A program made the translations under genes and the position numbers. A stretch of DNA of 49,159 bases, taken from positions 1 to 49,159 of the forward strand of contig CAVBBP010000012.1 of the NCBI GenBank assembly GCA_963593685.1. Reading direction: 5' to 3'. Source of the DNA: W0P28-013 sp963593685 (GTDB lineage: Bacteria > Bacteroidota > Bacteroidia > Bacteroidales > Paludibacteraceae). Numbering within the stretch: position 1 is the first letter of the stretch; every line of letters starts with the position of its first letter. Under the pieces are notes generated by a model, which worked only from the letters and a program-made list of their open reading frames with translations, made no database searches and was not told the DNA's origin. Below are positions 14,515 to 24,038 of the stretch, piece by piece.

Positions 14515-16140
14515 ATGGGATACATTTCACCCGATTATATCTTCGAAACGAGTTGGGAGGTATGCAATAAGGTCGGCGGCATCTATACGGTGCTCTCGAC
14601 GCGTGCGCGTACCCTCGAAAAAAAGTTTGGCGACCACCTGCTGTTCATCGGTCCCGACATTTGGCAAGAACACAAAGCCATCGATTTTATTTCCACCGAC
14701 GATTTTGCCGATTGGGTGGCGTTTGCGCGCGACACACAAAACCTGAAAGTGCGTATTGGTCGCTGGAATGTGTGCGGACGACCGCTGGTTATGCTCATCG
14801 ACTATAAGCCGTTTTTGTTGCAGAAAAACAACATCTACGGCGATTTTTGGCGCTGGTTTGGTGTCGATTCGCTGCAAGCCTACGGCGACTACGACGACTC
14901 GTCGATGTTTGGTTATGCCGTTGGTGTGGCGGTGGAGAGTTTTGTCCGCTTCTACAAATTGGGGAAAAAGCGCATTGTGGCGCACTTCAACGAGTGGATG
15001 ACCGCTTTCGGCGAATTGTATCTCAAACACCACATGCCCGAAATTGCTACCGTTTTCACCACACACGCCACTTCGATAGGGCGTTCCATTGCGGGCAACC
15101 ACAAGCCGCTCTACGACTATCTGCACGAATACAACGGCGACCAGATGGCGTGCGACCTGAATATGGTGGCAAAACATTCGGTAGAAAAAGTGGCGGCGCA
15201 TGTGGCCGACTGCTTCACCACGGTGAGCGACATCACCGACCGCGAATGTGCGCAACTGCTCGAAAAACCTGCCGATGTGGTTACGCCCAACGGTTTTGAA
15301 GACGATTTTGTGCCGAAAGGCGTGCGTTTCGATGCGGCACGGAAAAGTGCGCGCGAAAAACTGCGCCGCGTGGCGGAGGCGTTGTTGGGCTACAAACTGG
15401 CCGACAATGCGCTATTTATCTCAACATCAGGGCGTTACGAGTACAAAAACAAAGGCATCGACCTGTTTATCGAGTCGCTGAAATCGCTTTCGCAGCGGCC
15501 GCTCTCGCGCGAAGTGGTGGCGTTTGTGTTGGTGCCAGCGTGGTCGAGTGGCGCACGCATCGATTTGGCCGAGAAACTGGCTGGCCGCCACCCCGAAACG
15601 CTTGATAATCCGTTTGTAACGCACAATTTGGTAGAGCCGTGGAACGACCGCATTTTGAGCGCAATTCATTGGTTTCACCTCACCAATCGCAAAGAAGAAC
15701 CTGTGAAAGTCATTTTTGTGCCGACCTATTTGAACGGTGCAGATGGCATTTTCAATACATCGTACTACAATCTGCTGATTGGGTTCGACCTTACGGCCTA
15801 TCCGTCGTATTATGAGCCGTGGGGCTACACGCCGCTCGAGAGCGTGGCTTTTGGCATTCCTACTATCACCACCGATTTGTCGGGCTTTGGGCAGTGGACA
15901 TCGCCGTCGGCACAAAATATCGACATGGGCGTGGGCGTGGTGCATCGCTCCGACTACAACTACCACGAGGTGGTTGCTGCGGTGTCGGGCATGATGGCCG
16001 AATACGCCAATCTGTCGGCTGTGGAGCAGAACAAAATTCGCGCACGCGCAGCCGCCACGGCACAAAAAGCCCTGTGGAGTGAGTTCATTGCCTACTATTA
16101 CAAAGCGTACGACATCGCTCTGCGAAAAGTGAAAAAGTAA
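14515..16140 (+). CDS. GT3-type glycogen synthase
   Basis: The 541-residue enzyme starts MGYISPDYIFETSWEVCNKV and has the eukaryotic-like (GT3) sugar-nucleotide motif 'EVCNKVGGIYTVLSTRA'. Other family marks are 'HFNEWMTAFGELYLK', 'TTHATSIGRSIAGN' and the C-terminal acceptor/catalytic region 'YEPWGYTPLESVAFGIPTIT'. It would extend alpha-1,4-glucan from a nucleotide-glucose in the cytoplasm. I start at 14515: the upstream in-frame ATG at 14452 would overlap the promoter. The phosphorylase gene follows after 37 bases, giving a synthesis/breakdown operon typical of Bacteroidales, where GT3 replaces the usual bacterial GT5 enzyme. Confidence 0.93.
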   Translation: MGYISPDYIFETSWEVCNKVGGIYTVLSTRARTLEKKFGDHLLFIGPDIWQEHKAIDFISTDDFADWVAFARDTQNLKVRIGRWNVCGRPLVMLIDYKPFLLQKNNIYGDFWRWFGVDSLQAYGDYDDSSMFGYAVGVAVESFVRFYKLGKKRIVAHFNEWMTAFGELYLKHHMPEIATVFTTHATSIGRSIAGNHKPLYDYLHEYNGDQMACDLNMVAKHSVEKVAAHVADCFTTVSDITDRECAQLLEKPADVVTPNGFEDDFVPKGVRFDAARKSAREKLRRVAEALLGYKLADNALFISTSGRYEYKNKGIDLFIESLKSLSQRPLSREVVAFVLVPAWSSGARIDLAEKLAGRHPETLDNPFVTHNLVEPWNDRILSAIHWFHLTNRKEEPVKVIFVPTYLNGADGIFNTSYYNLLIGFDLTAYPSYYEPWGYTPLESVAFGIPTITTDLSGFGQWTSPSAQNIDMGVGVVHRSDYNYHEVVAAVSGMMAEYANLSAVEQNKIRARAAATAQKALWSEFIAYYYKAYDIALRKVKK

Positions 16141-16177
16141 CCGTTTCAAAAAAAACGAATAAATTCCCTTAACTATT

Positions 16178-18742
16178 ATGGAAGTAAAAGTGAATCATGT
16201 AAACGAACCCAGTTGGGTTGAAATTACAGTGAAAACCAGACTGCCGAAGACACTCGAGCGTCTGCACGAAATGTCGTTGAACCTTTGGTGGGTTTGGTCG
16301 GTCAATGCCAAGTCGTTGTTCCGCTCGATCGAGCCAAAATTGTGGAGTCAAGTGCGCCACAACCCTGTGGCCATGTTGGAGCATGTGAAAGTGGAACGCC
16401 TCAACGAACTGGCCGAAGATGAGAAATTTCTGAAAAAATTGGACGAAGTTTATGCCGAATTTCGCGCCTATGTCGATACAAAACCGAGCGACAAATATCC
16501 GTCGGTAGCCTATTTCAGCATGGAATATGGCTTGACCGACCACCTGAAAATCTACTCGGGCGGACTGGGCGTGCTGGCGGGCGACTACCTGAAAGAGGCC
16601 TCCGACCACCAAGTGGACATGACCGCCGTCGGGTTTCTCTATCGCTATGGCTATTTCACACAAACACTGACGATGGACGGCCAGCAGATAGCCAACTACG
16701 AGGCGCAAAACTTCAATCGTCTGCCGCTCACGCAGGTGCACGAAGCCAATGGCCAACCGATGATTGTGGAAGTGCCTTATCCCGACCGCATTGTGTACGC
16801 TTATGTTTGGCGTGTGGCTGTGGGGCGCGTGTCGCTCTACCTGCTCGATACCGATATGGAGATGAACAGCGAATGGGACCGCTCGATAACGCACCAACTC
16901 TACGGCGGCGACTGGGAAAACCGCATGAAACAGGAGATTATGCTCGGCATTGGCGGTATGTTGATGTTGAAAAAATTGGGCATTACCAAGCAAGTTTACC
17001 ACTGCAACGAAGGCCACGCCGCGCTCATCAGCGTGCAGCGTTTGGTCGATTATGTGCAGAGCGGCTTGAACATTTCGGAAGCGTTGGAAGTGGTGCGTGC
17101 CTCATCGCTCTACACCTGCCACACGCCTGTTCCCGCTGGCCACGACGCTTTCGACGAGAGTCTGTTTGGCAAATACATGGGCAGTTATCCCGAAAAACTC
17201 GGCATCAGTTGGAACGAATTTATCGATATGGGGCGCGAAAATCCTGGCAGTCAGGAGAAATTCTCGATGTCGGTTTTTGCTTGCAATATGTGCCAAGCCG
17301 TGAACGGCGTAAGTTGGCTCCACGGCAAGGTGTCGCAAGAGATGTTCTCGCCCATTTGGAAAGGCTATCTGCCCGAAGAACTCCATGTAAGTTATGTTAC
17401 CAACGGCGTTCACATGCCGTCGTGGGCTGCCTCGGAGTGGAAAGCCGTCTATGAAAAGTATTTCGGCAAAGACTTCTACAACGACCAGTCGAACATGAAA
17501 ATTTGGAGCAAGATAAACGATGTACCCGACGAAGAGATTTGGGCAACGCGCACCGCTCTGAAAAACAAACTGATAGAGTACATCAAAACGCAGTTCCAAG
17601 AAAATTGGCTCAAAACGCAGCAAGATCCATCGAAAATCGTTTCAATACTCGATCGCATCAATCCTAATGCGCTGATTATCGGTTTTGGACGCCGTTTTGC
17701 CACCTACAAGCGCGCCCACCTGCTCTTCACCGATTTGGAGCGTTTGGAGCGCATTGTGAACGACCCGATTCACCCTGTGCAGTTTCTCTACACTGGCAAG
17801 GCGCACCCAGCCGACGGCGGCGGACAGGCACTCATCAAACGCATTATCGAAATATCGCGTATGCCGCAATTCTTGGGCAAAATCATCTTCCTCGAAAACT
17901 ACGATATGCGCTTGGCCAAACGCTTGGTTTCGGGCGTTGATATCTGGCTCAACACGCCTACGCGCCCGCTCGAAGCCTCTGGCACATCGGGCGAAAAAGC
18001 GCAGATGAACGGCGTGCTAAACTTCTCGGTGCTCGATGGCTGGTGGCTCGAAGGCTATGTAGAAGGCGCGGGCTGGGCACTGACCGAAAAACGCACCTAC
18101 GAAAATCAGCAACACCAAGACCAACTTGACGCGGCAACCATCTACAGTATGCTCGAAAACGAGATTATTCCACTCTATTTTGCAAAGAATACCAAAGGCT
18201 ATTCGCCCGAGTGGATTGCCTACATCAAAAAATCGATTTCGCAAATCACGCCGCGCTTCACCACCAAACGCATGATCGACGACTACATCGAGCGTTTCTA
18301 TGCGCCACTGGCCAAACGCTCGGCCGCACTCGCTGCCAACGGCTGCGCCAAAGCCAAAGAGATTGCCGCTTGGAAAAAACGCGTGGCCAAATGCTGGGAT
18401 AATATCGAAGTGCAGTCGCTCGAAATCCAGAACCTCGACAAAGTGGAGGTGGGCGGACGCACCGAAATAGTTGCCAAAATCGACACCAAAGAGTTGAACG
18501 ACACCTGCATCGGTGTGGAATTGGTGATGACCAGCACCGACGAAAAAGGCAAGATGCACATCGCCGACAAGCGCGAATTCGACTTGGTGAAACGCGAGGG
18601 TTCGTTGCTCACATTCAAACTCGAATATGTGCTCGCGCAGGGCGGCACCTACAAGTACGCCTTCCGCATGTTCCCCAAGAATGCCGATTTGCCGCACCGC
18701 ATGGACTTCTGCTATGTGCGCTGGCTGCAACGCACCAACTAA
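16178..18742 (+). CDS. glgP: alpha-glucan (glycogen) phosphorylase
   Basis: The 854-residue GT35 enzyme releases glucose 1-phosphate from glycogen or maltodextrin. The N-terminal DUF3417-like segment is 'LPKTLERLHEMSLNLWWVWS'. Then come 'VAYFSMEYGLTDHLKIYSGG', 'YHCNEGHAALISVQRL', 'ATYKRAHLLFTD' and the cofactor/active-site stretch 'EASGTSGEKAQMNGVLNFSV' in the C-terminal half. The length fits the alpha-glucan phosphorylase subfamily that carries this N-terminal extension. It is the second gene of the glycogen operon and is followed by two hairpin terminators. The C-terminal 90 residues form a small beta domain. Confidence 0.95.
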   Translation: MEVKVNHVNEPSWVEITVKTRLPKTLERLHEMSLNLWWVWSVNAKSLFRSIEPKLWSQVRHNPVAMLEHVKVERLNELAEDEKFLKKLDEVYAEFRAYVDTKPSDKYPSVAYFSMEYGLTDHLKIYSGGLGVLAGDYLKEASDHQVDMTAVGFLYRYGYFTQTLTMDGQQIANYEAQNFNRLPLTQVHEANGQPMIVEVPYPDRIVYAYVWRVAVGRVSLYLLDTDMEMNSEWDRSITHQLYGGDWENRMKQEIMLGIGGMLMLKKLGITKQVYHCNEGHAALISVQRLVDYVQSGLNISEALEVVRASSLYTCHTPVPAGHDAFDESLFGKYMGSYPEKLGISWNEFIDMGRENPGSQEKFSMSVFACNMCQAVNGVSWLHGKVSQEMFSPIWKGYLPEELHVSYVTNGVHMPSWAASEWKAVYEKYFGKDFYNDQSNMKIWSKINDVPDEEIWATRTALKNKLIEYIKTQFQENWLKTQQDPSKIVSILDRINPNALIIGFGRRFATYKRAHLLFTDLERLERIVNDPIHPVQFLYTGKAHPADGGGQALIKRIIEISRMPQFLGKIIFLENYDMRLAKRLVSGVDIWLNTPTRPLEASGTSGEKAQMNGVLNFSVLDGWWLEGYVEGAGWALTEKRTYENQQHQDQLDAATIYSMLENEIIPLYFAKNTKGYSPEWIAYIKKSISQITPRFTTKRMIDDYIERFYAPLAKRSAALAANGCAKAKEIAAWKKRVAKCWDNIEVQSLEIQNLDKVEVGGRTEIVAKIDTKELNDTCIGVELVMTSTDEKGKMHIADKREFDLVKREGSLLTFKLEYVLAQGGTYKYAFRMFPKNADLPHRMDFCYVRWLQRTN

Positions 18743-18751
18743 GCAAAACGC

Positions 18752-18784
18752 AAACTCCCCGAACGAAAGTTCGGGGAGTTTTGG
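18752..18784 (+). terminator. Rho-independent terminator after glgP
   Basis: AACTCCCCGAAC pairs perfectly with GTTCGGGGAGTT around a GAAA loop, extended by one A-T pair, followed by TTTGG. Confidence 0.9.
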
Positions 18785-18804
18785 TTCAACAAAATTTCTA
18801 ACAG

Positions 18805-18840
18805 AAACGGCTTTCACAAAAAAATGAAAGCCGTTTTTTA
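18805..18840. terminator. bidirectional terminator between convergent genes
   Basis: AAACGGCTTTCA (18805-18816) pairs with TGAAAGCCGTTT (18825-18836). A-rich DNA in the loop and a T-run after the stem serve the plus strand. The stem lies only 11 bases past the vapD-like stop codon on the minus strand, so it may serve both genes. Confidence 0.8.
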
Positions 18841-18850
18841 GTATGGCATA

Positions 18851-19135
18851 TTATCTTTTCAGGCGTTCTGTAAAATCAGACCAGTCTTCAACTTTGAATG
18901 CTCTGATGTCGCGCACCGATTTGCAAAACCAATCAACCTCTTTTAAGGCATTCATAGCATCGAAAACCATGCCTACACCATCGGTATCCTTGTTCGATAG
19001 ATAAACACTGCCTTGTGTCCACGCAAAACCCTGCGACTCGAGAATGCGTCCAATCTCGACATACGCATTGTTGTAAGGTTCACCAAAATTCTCTTTCAAT
19101 TTGGCAATTTCCATATCGAACGCTATCGCATACAT
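18851..19135 (-). CDS. vapD: VapD-family endoribonuclease toxin
   Basis: The 94-residue protein starts MYAIAFDMEIAKLKENFG and contains 'AYVEIGRILESQGFAWTQGS' and 'VYLSNKDTDGVGMVFDAM', the usual VapD pattern. VapD has a ferredoxin-like fold related to Cas2 and is an mRNA interferase in the members studied. The conserved early aspartate (FD, residue 7) is present. Only one base separates it from the upstream 61-residue gene, so the two are translated as a pair and that protein is the presumed antitoxin. Confidence 0.88.
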   Translation of the reverse strand: MYAIAFDMEIAKLKENFGEPYNNAYVEIGRILESQGFAWTQGSVYLSNKDTDGVGMVFDAMNALKEVDWFCKSVRDIRAFKVEDWSDFTERLKR

Positions 19136-19136
19136 A

Positions 19137-19322
19137 TTACGCCAATTTGAAATACTGCTGTTTGTTGAAGTAGATAATTTTGTTTTTTACCGCTTGCGCA
19201 TAAACCACAATCCCATTGAACGGATTGTTTTTGACCTCCTTTACAACGGCATCAACCCATGTATCTTCGCCTGTGAGGTCTGGCGAAATTTTTACATGCG
19301 CTCCGATTTCCATTTTTGCCAT
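19137..19322 (-). CDS. small partner (putative antitoxin) of VapD
   Basis: The 61-residue protein reads MAKMEIGAHVKISPDLTGED with 'TWVDAVVKEVKNNPFNGIVV' and a C-terminus rich in Lys, Tyr and Phe, a likely small beta-barrel. I take the ATG at 19322, which has AAGGAG seven bases before 'TTGGTT', instead of the TTG two codons upstream. A strong -7 element lies at 19348-19356. The position ahead of vapD with a one-base gap suggests an antitoxin; the family is not one I can name. Confidence 0.7.
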   Translation of the reverse strand: MAKMEIGAHVKISPDLTGEDTWVDAVVKEVKNNPFNGIVVYAQAVKNKIIYFNKQQYFKLA

Positions 19323-19347
19323 AACCAAATCTCCTTTTGTTTCGCTT

Positions 19348-19356
19348 GCAAAGTTA
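19348..19356 (-). promoter_or_regulatory. -7 element of the VapD module
   Basis: TAACTTTGC on the minus strand, 26 bases upstream of the first ATG. Confidence 0.7.
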
Positions 19357-19387
19357 CAAACTTTTTTTTGTTATGCAATTCTAATAA

Positions 19388-20098
19388 CTACCGCTGCACT
19401 TTGAACCATGCGCTGTGTTGTCCTTTGTTGGTTTGTATGGTCAGAATGTAGAAGCCTGCAGGTAAATGGCTCACACTGATGTTTTGGTGCAGCGTTTGCG
19501 CATCGAAACTATTTTGAATTTGTCCCAAAACATTGTAGATATAACCGTGTGCCAAAGTGATGCCATCGGCCAACTCTATCTCGATACTGTTTTGCACCAG
19601 CGTTGACGAAAGTTCGAACAGTTGTGGCTGCGTGTATGGATTTTCGAGTTTTGTACTTTCTTTCTTTTGATGCTCCACAATGTCAATTGTTCCATAATCG
19701 TAGAGTGGAAAACAATCGAATGGTGGTGTGGTGTCGGTGGTTATATTTATTCTGAAGCCAAGCATATAAGTTCCCGATTCCCAAGTACTACAATCAATCG
19801 TTAGACTATCTTTCGATTGGTCGTAAGTGCCAAGATCGGTAATAGTGTCGAGGACAATAAATTTGATGCCATCTTTGAGAGTGCGTTCCATACTTTTGTA
19901 TTCGACGATTGTTTTTGTTACATCTCCCTAAATGGGATATCCGAGATCACAGTCAAAATAATATGGACGCGTATAACACTTATAACAATCGGCAACAGAA
20001 TCGTATTGGGCGTATGTGTGTGCCGCACAGCCCGCTTGGGCATAACAAATGCCAAATGCACCGAAAAGAACAATCAATATCAATTTTCTACTTTTCAT
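19388..20098 (-). pseudogene. secreted T9SS cargo gene interrupted by an amber codon
   Basis: Read from the ATG at 20098, the frame encodes a signal peptide (MKSRKLILIVLFGAFGICYA) and a Cys/Tyr-rich segment (Cys at 24, 38, 41, 50) of 56 residues. It then meets TAG (19928-19930). The same frame continues with no other stop for 179 codons and ends in a complete T9SS type A sorting domain: 'IYNVLGQIQNSFDAQTLHQN', 'VSHLPAGFYILTIQTNKGQH', 'SAWFKVQR'. The two halves make sense only together, since the downstream half lacks a signal peptide. The simplest reading is one nonsense change in a 236-residue gene. Suppression or assembly error are alternatives. A promoter lies at 20163-20171. Confidence 0.85.
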
Positions 20099-20162
20099 AA
20101 TTTCATAAAATGTCTAGCGAATTTACATCTTGACTTACGAAGCCATTGATTTTAATGTCGCT

Positions 20163-20171
20163 GCAAATATA
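20163..20171 (-). promoter_or_regulatory. -7 element of the interrupted T9SS cargo gene
   Basis: TATATTTGC on the minus strand matches TAnnTTTGC exactly, 65 bases upstream of the ATG at 20098. Confidence 0.65.
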
Positions 20172-20243
20172 CAAATAAATGTTTACAAGTGCAAAAAAAA
20201 CAATAAGGGTGTGCCCGCAGCGAAAAAATTGATAATTGGTTTT

Positions 20244-20473
20244 AACCCCCTCCGCTTCGCTCGTCCCCCTATCTTTGCGCTCCGCTCCAAGCAGGGGGAC
20301 AGAATCGCATTAAGGTTGGTTGCAGAGTTTCAAGTTACTCACAAGTCTTTGTCTTCGTCAAAAGTCTTGCGACTCTAATTGTCAATTGTCAATTGTTTTA
20401 GCCCGATTCTCTCCCCCTGCTGCTTCAGCAGATAGGGGGAGTACCCACGCAAGTGGGGGAGGGGGTTGGGGGG
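20244..20473. repeat. nested G/C palindromic intergenic element
   Basis: Left part begins AACCCCCTCCGCTTCGCTCG and carries AGCAGGGGGACAGA; right part carries CTCTCCCCCTGCT, GATAGGGGGAGTACC and ends GGGGGAGGGGGTTGG. The ends are inverted with respect to each other. Related copies lie at 25762-25884 (reverse orientation) and 31651-31765. Confidence 0.65.
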
Positions 20474-20592
20474 CAATTTACAGATTTTCAAATCTCCAAA
20501 TAACCAAATAACCAAATCAACAAAAAAAAGGACGTGGCATGCCGCGTCCCTACTTTATAAACTTTACAAACTTTCAAACTTTACGAACTAAT

Positions 20593-23500
20593 TTACGCAT
20601 TTCGGCCGTGGCAGTTTTTGTACTTTTTGCCGCTGCCGCAGGGGCAAGGGTCGTTTCGACCGACGGTTTTTTCGGCACGAATGGGCTGCGTTACTTGCCG
20701 TGCGCGCGTGTCCTGTTTGGTGGGGTCGCCACCGCCCTGAAAGTCGTCTTTTTGCGTACGGTAACGGCTATAATCGGCGCGTTTCTGCTCCGCTTGGCGC
20801 ACCTGTTCTGGCTCACGCACTGGAATCTGACCGCGCATCAGTATCGAGGTAACTTTGCGGTTCACATCGTCGATCATGCGTTTGAACAGGTTGAACGACT
20901 CGAGTTTGTAGATGAGCAGCGGATCTTTCTGCTCGTACGAGGCATTTTGAACCGATGTGCGCAGGTCGTCGAGCTCGCGCAGATGCTCTTTCCACGCCTC
21001 GTCGATAGTGATGAGCAGAACGACTTTCTCGAACGCTTTTACCACCTCTTTGGCCTGCGATTCGTAGGCAAGTTTCAGGTTCACTGGAATGTTGAACATG
21101 CGTTTGCCGTCGGTTATCGGAATCAAGATGTTTTCGTACTGTTGACCTTGTTTTTCGTACACCTGCTTGATGACAGGATAGGCAATTTCGGCCATCTTGT
21201 CCATCTTGCGTTTGAAAGTGGCATAGGCAGCATCGGCTACATCATCGACCAGCGCATTGGCGCGTTTCGAGCGGAAGGTATCTGCATCGAAAGGCGCGTC
21301 CATCGCAAAGACGGAGAGCAGTTCGTTGTTCATGCCGTCGTAGTCGTTGGCATCGGCAGCGTCGAGCACAATGTTTTCGGCAGCATCGTAGAGCGTGTTC
21401 ACAATGTCCACGCCAATGCGCTCGCCCATCAAGGCGTGGCGGCGGCGACCATAGACCACATTACGCTGCGAATTCATCACATCGTCGTATTCGAGTAGGC
21501 GTTTGCGGATACCGAAGTTGTTCTCCTCGACTTTCTTCTGGGCGCGTTCAATGCTCTTCGAAATCATCGGGTGTTCAATCATCTCGCCCTCTTCGAATCC
21601 GAGTCGGTCCATCACTTTCGATATGCGTTCGGAGCCGAACAGACGCATCAAATTGTCTTCGAGCGAAACATAGAACACCGAAGTTCCTGGGTCGCCTTGA
21701 CGACCAGCACGACCGCGCAACTGGCGATCGACGCGGCGGCTTTCGTGGCGTTCGGTGCCGATGATGGCCAAACCGCCGGCCTCGCGTACTTCGGGCGTGA
21801 GTTTGATATCGGTACCACGACCTGCCATGTTGGTGGCGATGGTAACCGTGCCGCTGCGACCTGCTTCAGCCACAATGTCGGCCTCTTTTTGGTGCAATTT
21901 GGCGTTCAATACATTGTGTTTTATCTTGCGCATGGTGAGCATTCGACTCAACAGTTCGGAGATTTCGACCGAAGTGGTACCCACCAACACAGGGCGACCT
22001 TGCGACACCATATTCACAATCTCTTCGATGACGGCGGTATATTTTTCGCGTTTCGTCTTGTAGATACGGTCGTCCATGTCGATACGCGCCACAGGGCGGT
22101 TGGTCGGAATCACCACCACATCGAGTTTGTAGATATCCCAAAACTCGCCCGCTTCGGTTTCGGCTGTACCTGTCATGCCCGCCAACTTGTGGTACATGCG
22201 GAAGTAGTTTTGCAGCGTGATAGTGGCAAATGTTTGCGTGGCAGCCTCCACTTGCACGCGCTCCTTGGCCTCGATGGCTTGGTGCAGTCCATCGCTGTAG
22301 CGGCGGCCTTCCATGATACGCCCCGTCTGCTCATCGACAATTTTCACTTTGTTGTCGATGACCACATATTGGTCGTCTTTTTCGAACAGCGTGTAGGCTT
22401 TCAGCAGTTGGTTCACTGTATGCACGCGTTCCGATTTTATGGCATAATTTTGCAGAATTTCGTCCTTTTTTGCCTGTTTTTCCTCTTTCGACAGATTTTC
22501 GTTTTCGATTTCTGCCAATTCGGCACCCACATCGGGCAGCACAAAGAATTTCGGGTCGTCGGTCGAGCCAGTCAGCACATCGATGCCTTTGTCGGTGAGT
22601 TCTATCGAGTTGTGCTGCTCGTCGATGACAAACAGCAGCGGATCGGTGGCCACATGCATATATTTGTTGTTCTCCTGCATGTAGTACTCTTCGGTTTTGA
22701 TGAGTTGCTGTTTCACGCCCTGTTCGCTCAACAGTTTGATGAGCGGTTTGTTTTTGGGCATCGCTTTGTAACTGCGGAACAGTGCCAATGCGCCCTCTTC
22801 TTGCGTTTTTTTGTCGTCGCTATTGAGTTTTTGGCGCGCCTCGGCCAGCAGTTGCGTTGCCATCACGGTTTGCTGTTTCACCAGCGTTTCGACGCGTGGA
22901 CGGTACTCTTCGAACAGTTGGTCTTCGCCTTTTGGCACAGGGCCAGAGATGATGAGTGGCGTGCGTGCGTCGTCGATCAACACCGAGTCCACCTCATCGA
23001 CAATGGCGTAGTTGTGTTGGCGTTGCACCAAATCGAGCGGATTGGTTGCCATATTGTCGCGCAGATAGTCGAAACCGAACTCGTTGTTGGTACCAAAAGT
23101 GATGTCGGCATTGTAGGCACAGCGGCGTTCGTCGCTGTTGGGGCGGTGCTTGTCGATGCAATCGACGCTCAAACCGTGGAACATATAGAGCGGCCCCATC
23201 CATTCGGAGTCGCGCTTGGCCAAATAGTCGTTCACCGTAACCACATGCACGCCGTTGCCAGTGAGCGCATTGAGGAACACAGGCAGCGTAGCCACCAGCG
23301 TTTTGCCTTCGCCCGTGGCCATTTCGGCAATTTTGCCTTTGTGCAGCACCACGCCGCCGATGAGTTGCACATCGTAATGCACCATATCCCAAGTGAGCAT
23401 GTTACCGCCAGCCTCCCACTCGTTGTGGAAAATGGCTTTGTCACCATCGATTTCGACAAAATCGAACTTGGCAGCAAGGTCGCGGTCGAAATCGTTGGCA

Positions 23501-23889
23501 GTAACCTCCACCGTTTCGTTCTCCTTGAAGCGGCGTGCAGTGTCTTTCATTATGGCGAACGCTTCGGGCAGTGCCTCATCGAGGGCGGCCTCCAATTTGT
23601 CGCTTATCTGCTTGTCGAGTTTATCGATTTCGGCGTACATCTTTTCGCGCTCGTTGAGTTCAGTGTCCTCGATTTTGGCACGAATCTCGGCGATGCGGCT
23701 ACGCTCGGCAGCCACAATATCGCGCAGATGCTGTTTGATGCCGGCGGTGCGAGCGCGCAGTTCGTCGTTGTTCAACGCTGCAATGCTCGGGTAAACCGCT
23801 TTGATTTTATCGACTATCGGCATAATCTCTTTCAAATCGCGCTGCGACTTGTTGCCGAAGATTTTTGTCAGAAATTCGTTAAAGCCCAT
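20593..23889 (-). CDS. secA: preprotein translocase ATPase SecA
   Basis: The 1098-residue motor drives export through SecYEG. The nucleotide-binding fold 1 has 'KIAEMATGEGKTLVATL' (Walker A, about 178-190) and 'VDEVDSVLIDDARTPLIISG' (Walker B). Fold 2 has 'TNMAGRGTDIKLTPEV' and 'RQLRGRAGRQGDPGTSVFYV'. The C-terminus carries the zinc-binding tail 'GRNDPCPCGSGKKYKNCHGR' used for SecB or ribosome contact. The length is in the range of Bacteroidota SecA, which is longer than the proteobacterial form through inserts. A promoter lies at 23968-23976. The long plus-strand frames opposite it are shadows. Confidence 0.98.
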   Translation of the reverse strand: MGFNEFLTKIFGNKSQRDLKEIMPIVDKIKAVYPSIAALNNDELRARTAGIKQHLRDIVAAERSRIAEIRAKIEDTELNEREKMYAEIDKLDKQISDKLEAALDEALPEAFAIMKDTARRFKENETVEVTANDFDRDLAAKFDFVEIDGDKAIFHNEWEAGGNMLTWDMVHYDVQLIGGVVLHKGKIAEMATGEGKTLVATLPVFLNALTGNGVHVVTVNDYLAKRDSEWMGPLYMFHGLSVDCIDKHRPNSDERRCAYNADITFGTNNEFGFDYLRDNMATNPLDLVQRQHNYAIVDEVDSVLIDDARTPLIISGPVPKGEDQLFEEYRPRVETLVKQQTVMATQLLAEARQKLNSDDKKTQEEGALALFRSYKAMPKNKPLIKLLSEQGVKQQLIKTEEYYMQENNKYMHVATDPLLFVIDEQHNSIELTDKGIDVLTGSTDDPKFFVLPDVGAELAEIENENLSKEEKQAKKDEILQNYAIKSERVHTVNQLLKAYTLFEKDDQYVVIDNKVKIVDEQTGRIMEGRRYSDGLHQAIEAKERVQVEAATQTFATITLQNYFRMYHKLAGMTGTAETEAGEFWDIYKLDVVVIPTNRPVARIDMDDRIYKTKREKYTAVIEEIVNMVSQGRPVLVGTTSVEISELLSRMLTMRKIKHNVLNAKLHQKEADIVAEAGRSGTVTIATNMAGRGTDIKLTPEVREAGGLAIIGTERHESRRVDRQLRGRAGRQGDPGTSVFYVSLEDNLMRLFGSERISKVMDRLGFEEGEMIEHPMISKSIERAQKKVEENNFGIRKRLLEYDDVMNSQRNVVYGRRRHALMGERIGVDIVNTLYDAAENIVLDAADANDYDGMNNELLSVFAMDAPFDADTFRSKRANALVDDVADAAYATFKRKMDKMAEIAYPVIKQVYEKQGQQYENILIPITDGKRMFNIPVNLKLAYESQAKEVVKAFEKVVLLITIDEAWKEHLRELDDLRTSVQNASYEQKDPLLIYKLESFNLFKRMIDDVNRKVTSILMRGQIPVREPEQVRQAEQKRADYSRYRTQKDDFQGGGDPTKQDTRARQVTQPIRAEKTVGRNDPCPCGSGKKYKNCHGRNA

Positions 23890-23967
23890 ATCTCTTTAAT
23901 CGTTTAGTTGTTGAAATGTTTAATCGTTTAACTGTTTTTGGCAATTTGACAAATTCGCCTACAATCT

Positions 23968-23976
23968 GCAAAGTTA
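23968..23976 (-). promoter_or_regulatory. -7 element of secA
   Basis: TAACTTTGC on the minus strand, 78 bases upstream of the secA ATG. Confidence 0.65.
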
Positions 23977-24038
23977 CAAATTTTATACCAATAATCGGTA
24001 CGAAAGTGCATTTGTCAGAAAAAAAATGTCGATGATAG

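Larger units (their letters stand above)
20099..20592. repeat. intergenic region with nested G/C palindromes and word repeats
   Basis: It holds the promoter for the interrupted gene, the G/C element at 20244-20473, then AACCAAATAACCAAATCAACAAA words, the palindrome GGACGTGGCATGCCGCGTCC (20530-20549) and ACTTTACAAACTTTCAAACTTT words running to the secA stop codon. No gene is seen. Confidence 0.7.

Noticed and set aside
18851..19135. cas2 gene
   Set aside because: The fold is related, but the QGSVYL pattern, length and small upstream partner fit VapD. No cas1 or repeat array is near.
21571..23907. 778-residue plus-strand frame opposite secA, and another of 319 residues at 20539-21498
   Set aside because: Both are the complement of secA, rich in His, Phe, Val and Arg from the strand-shadow of its codon bias. 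There is no family, start signal or promoter.
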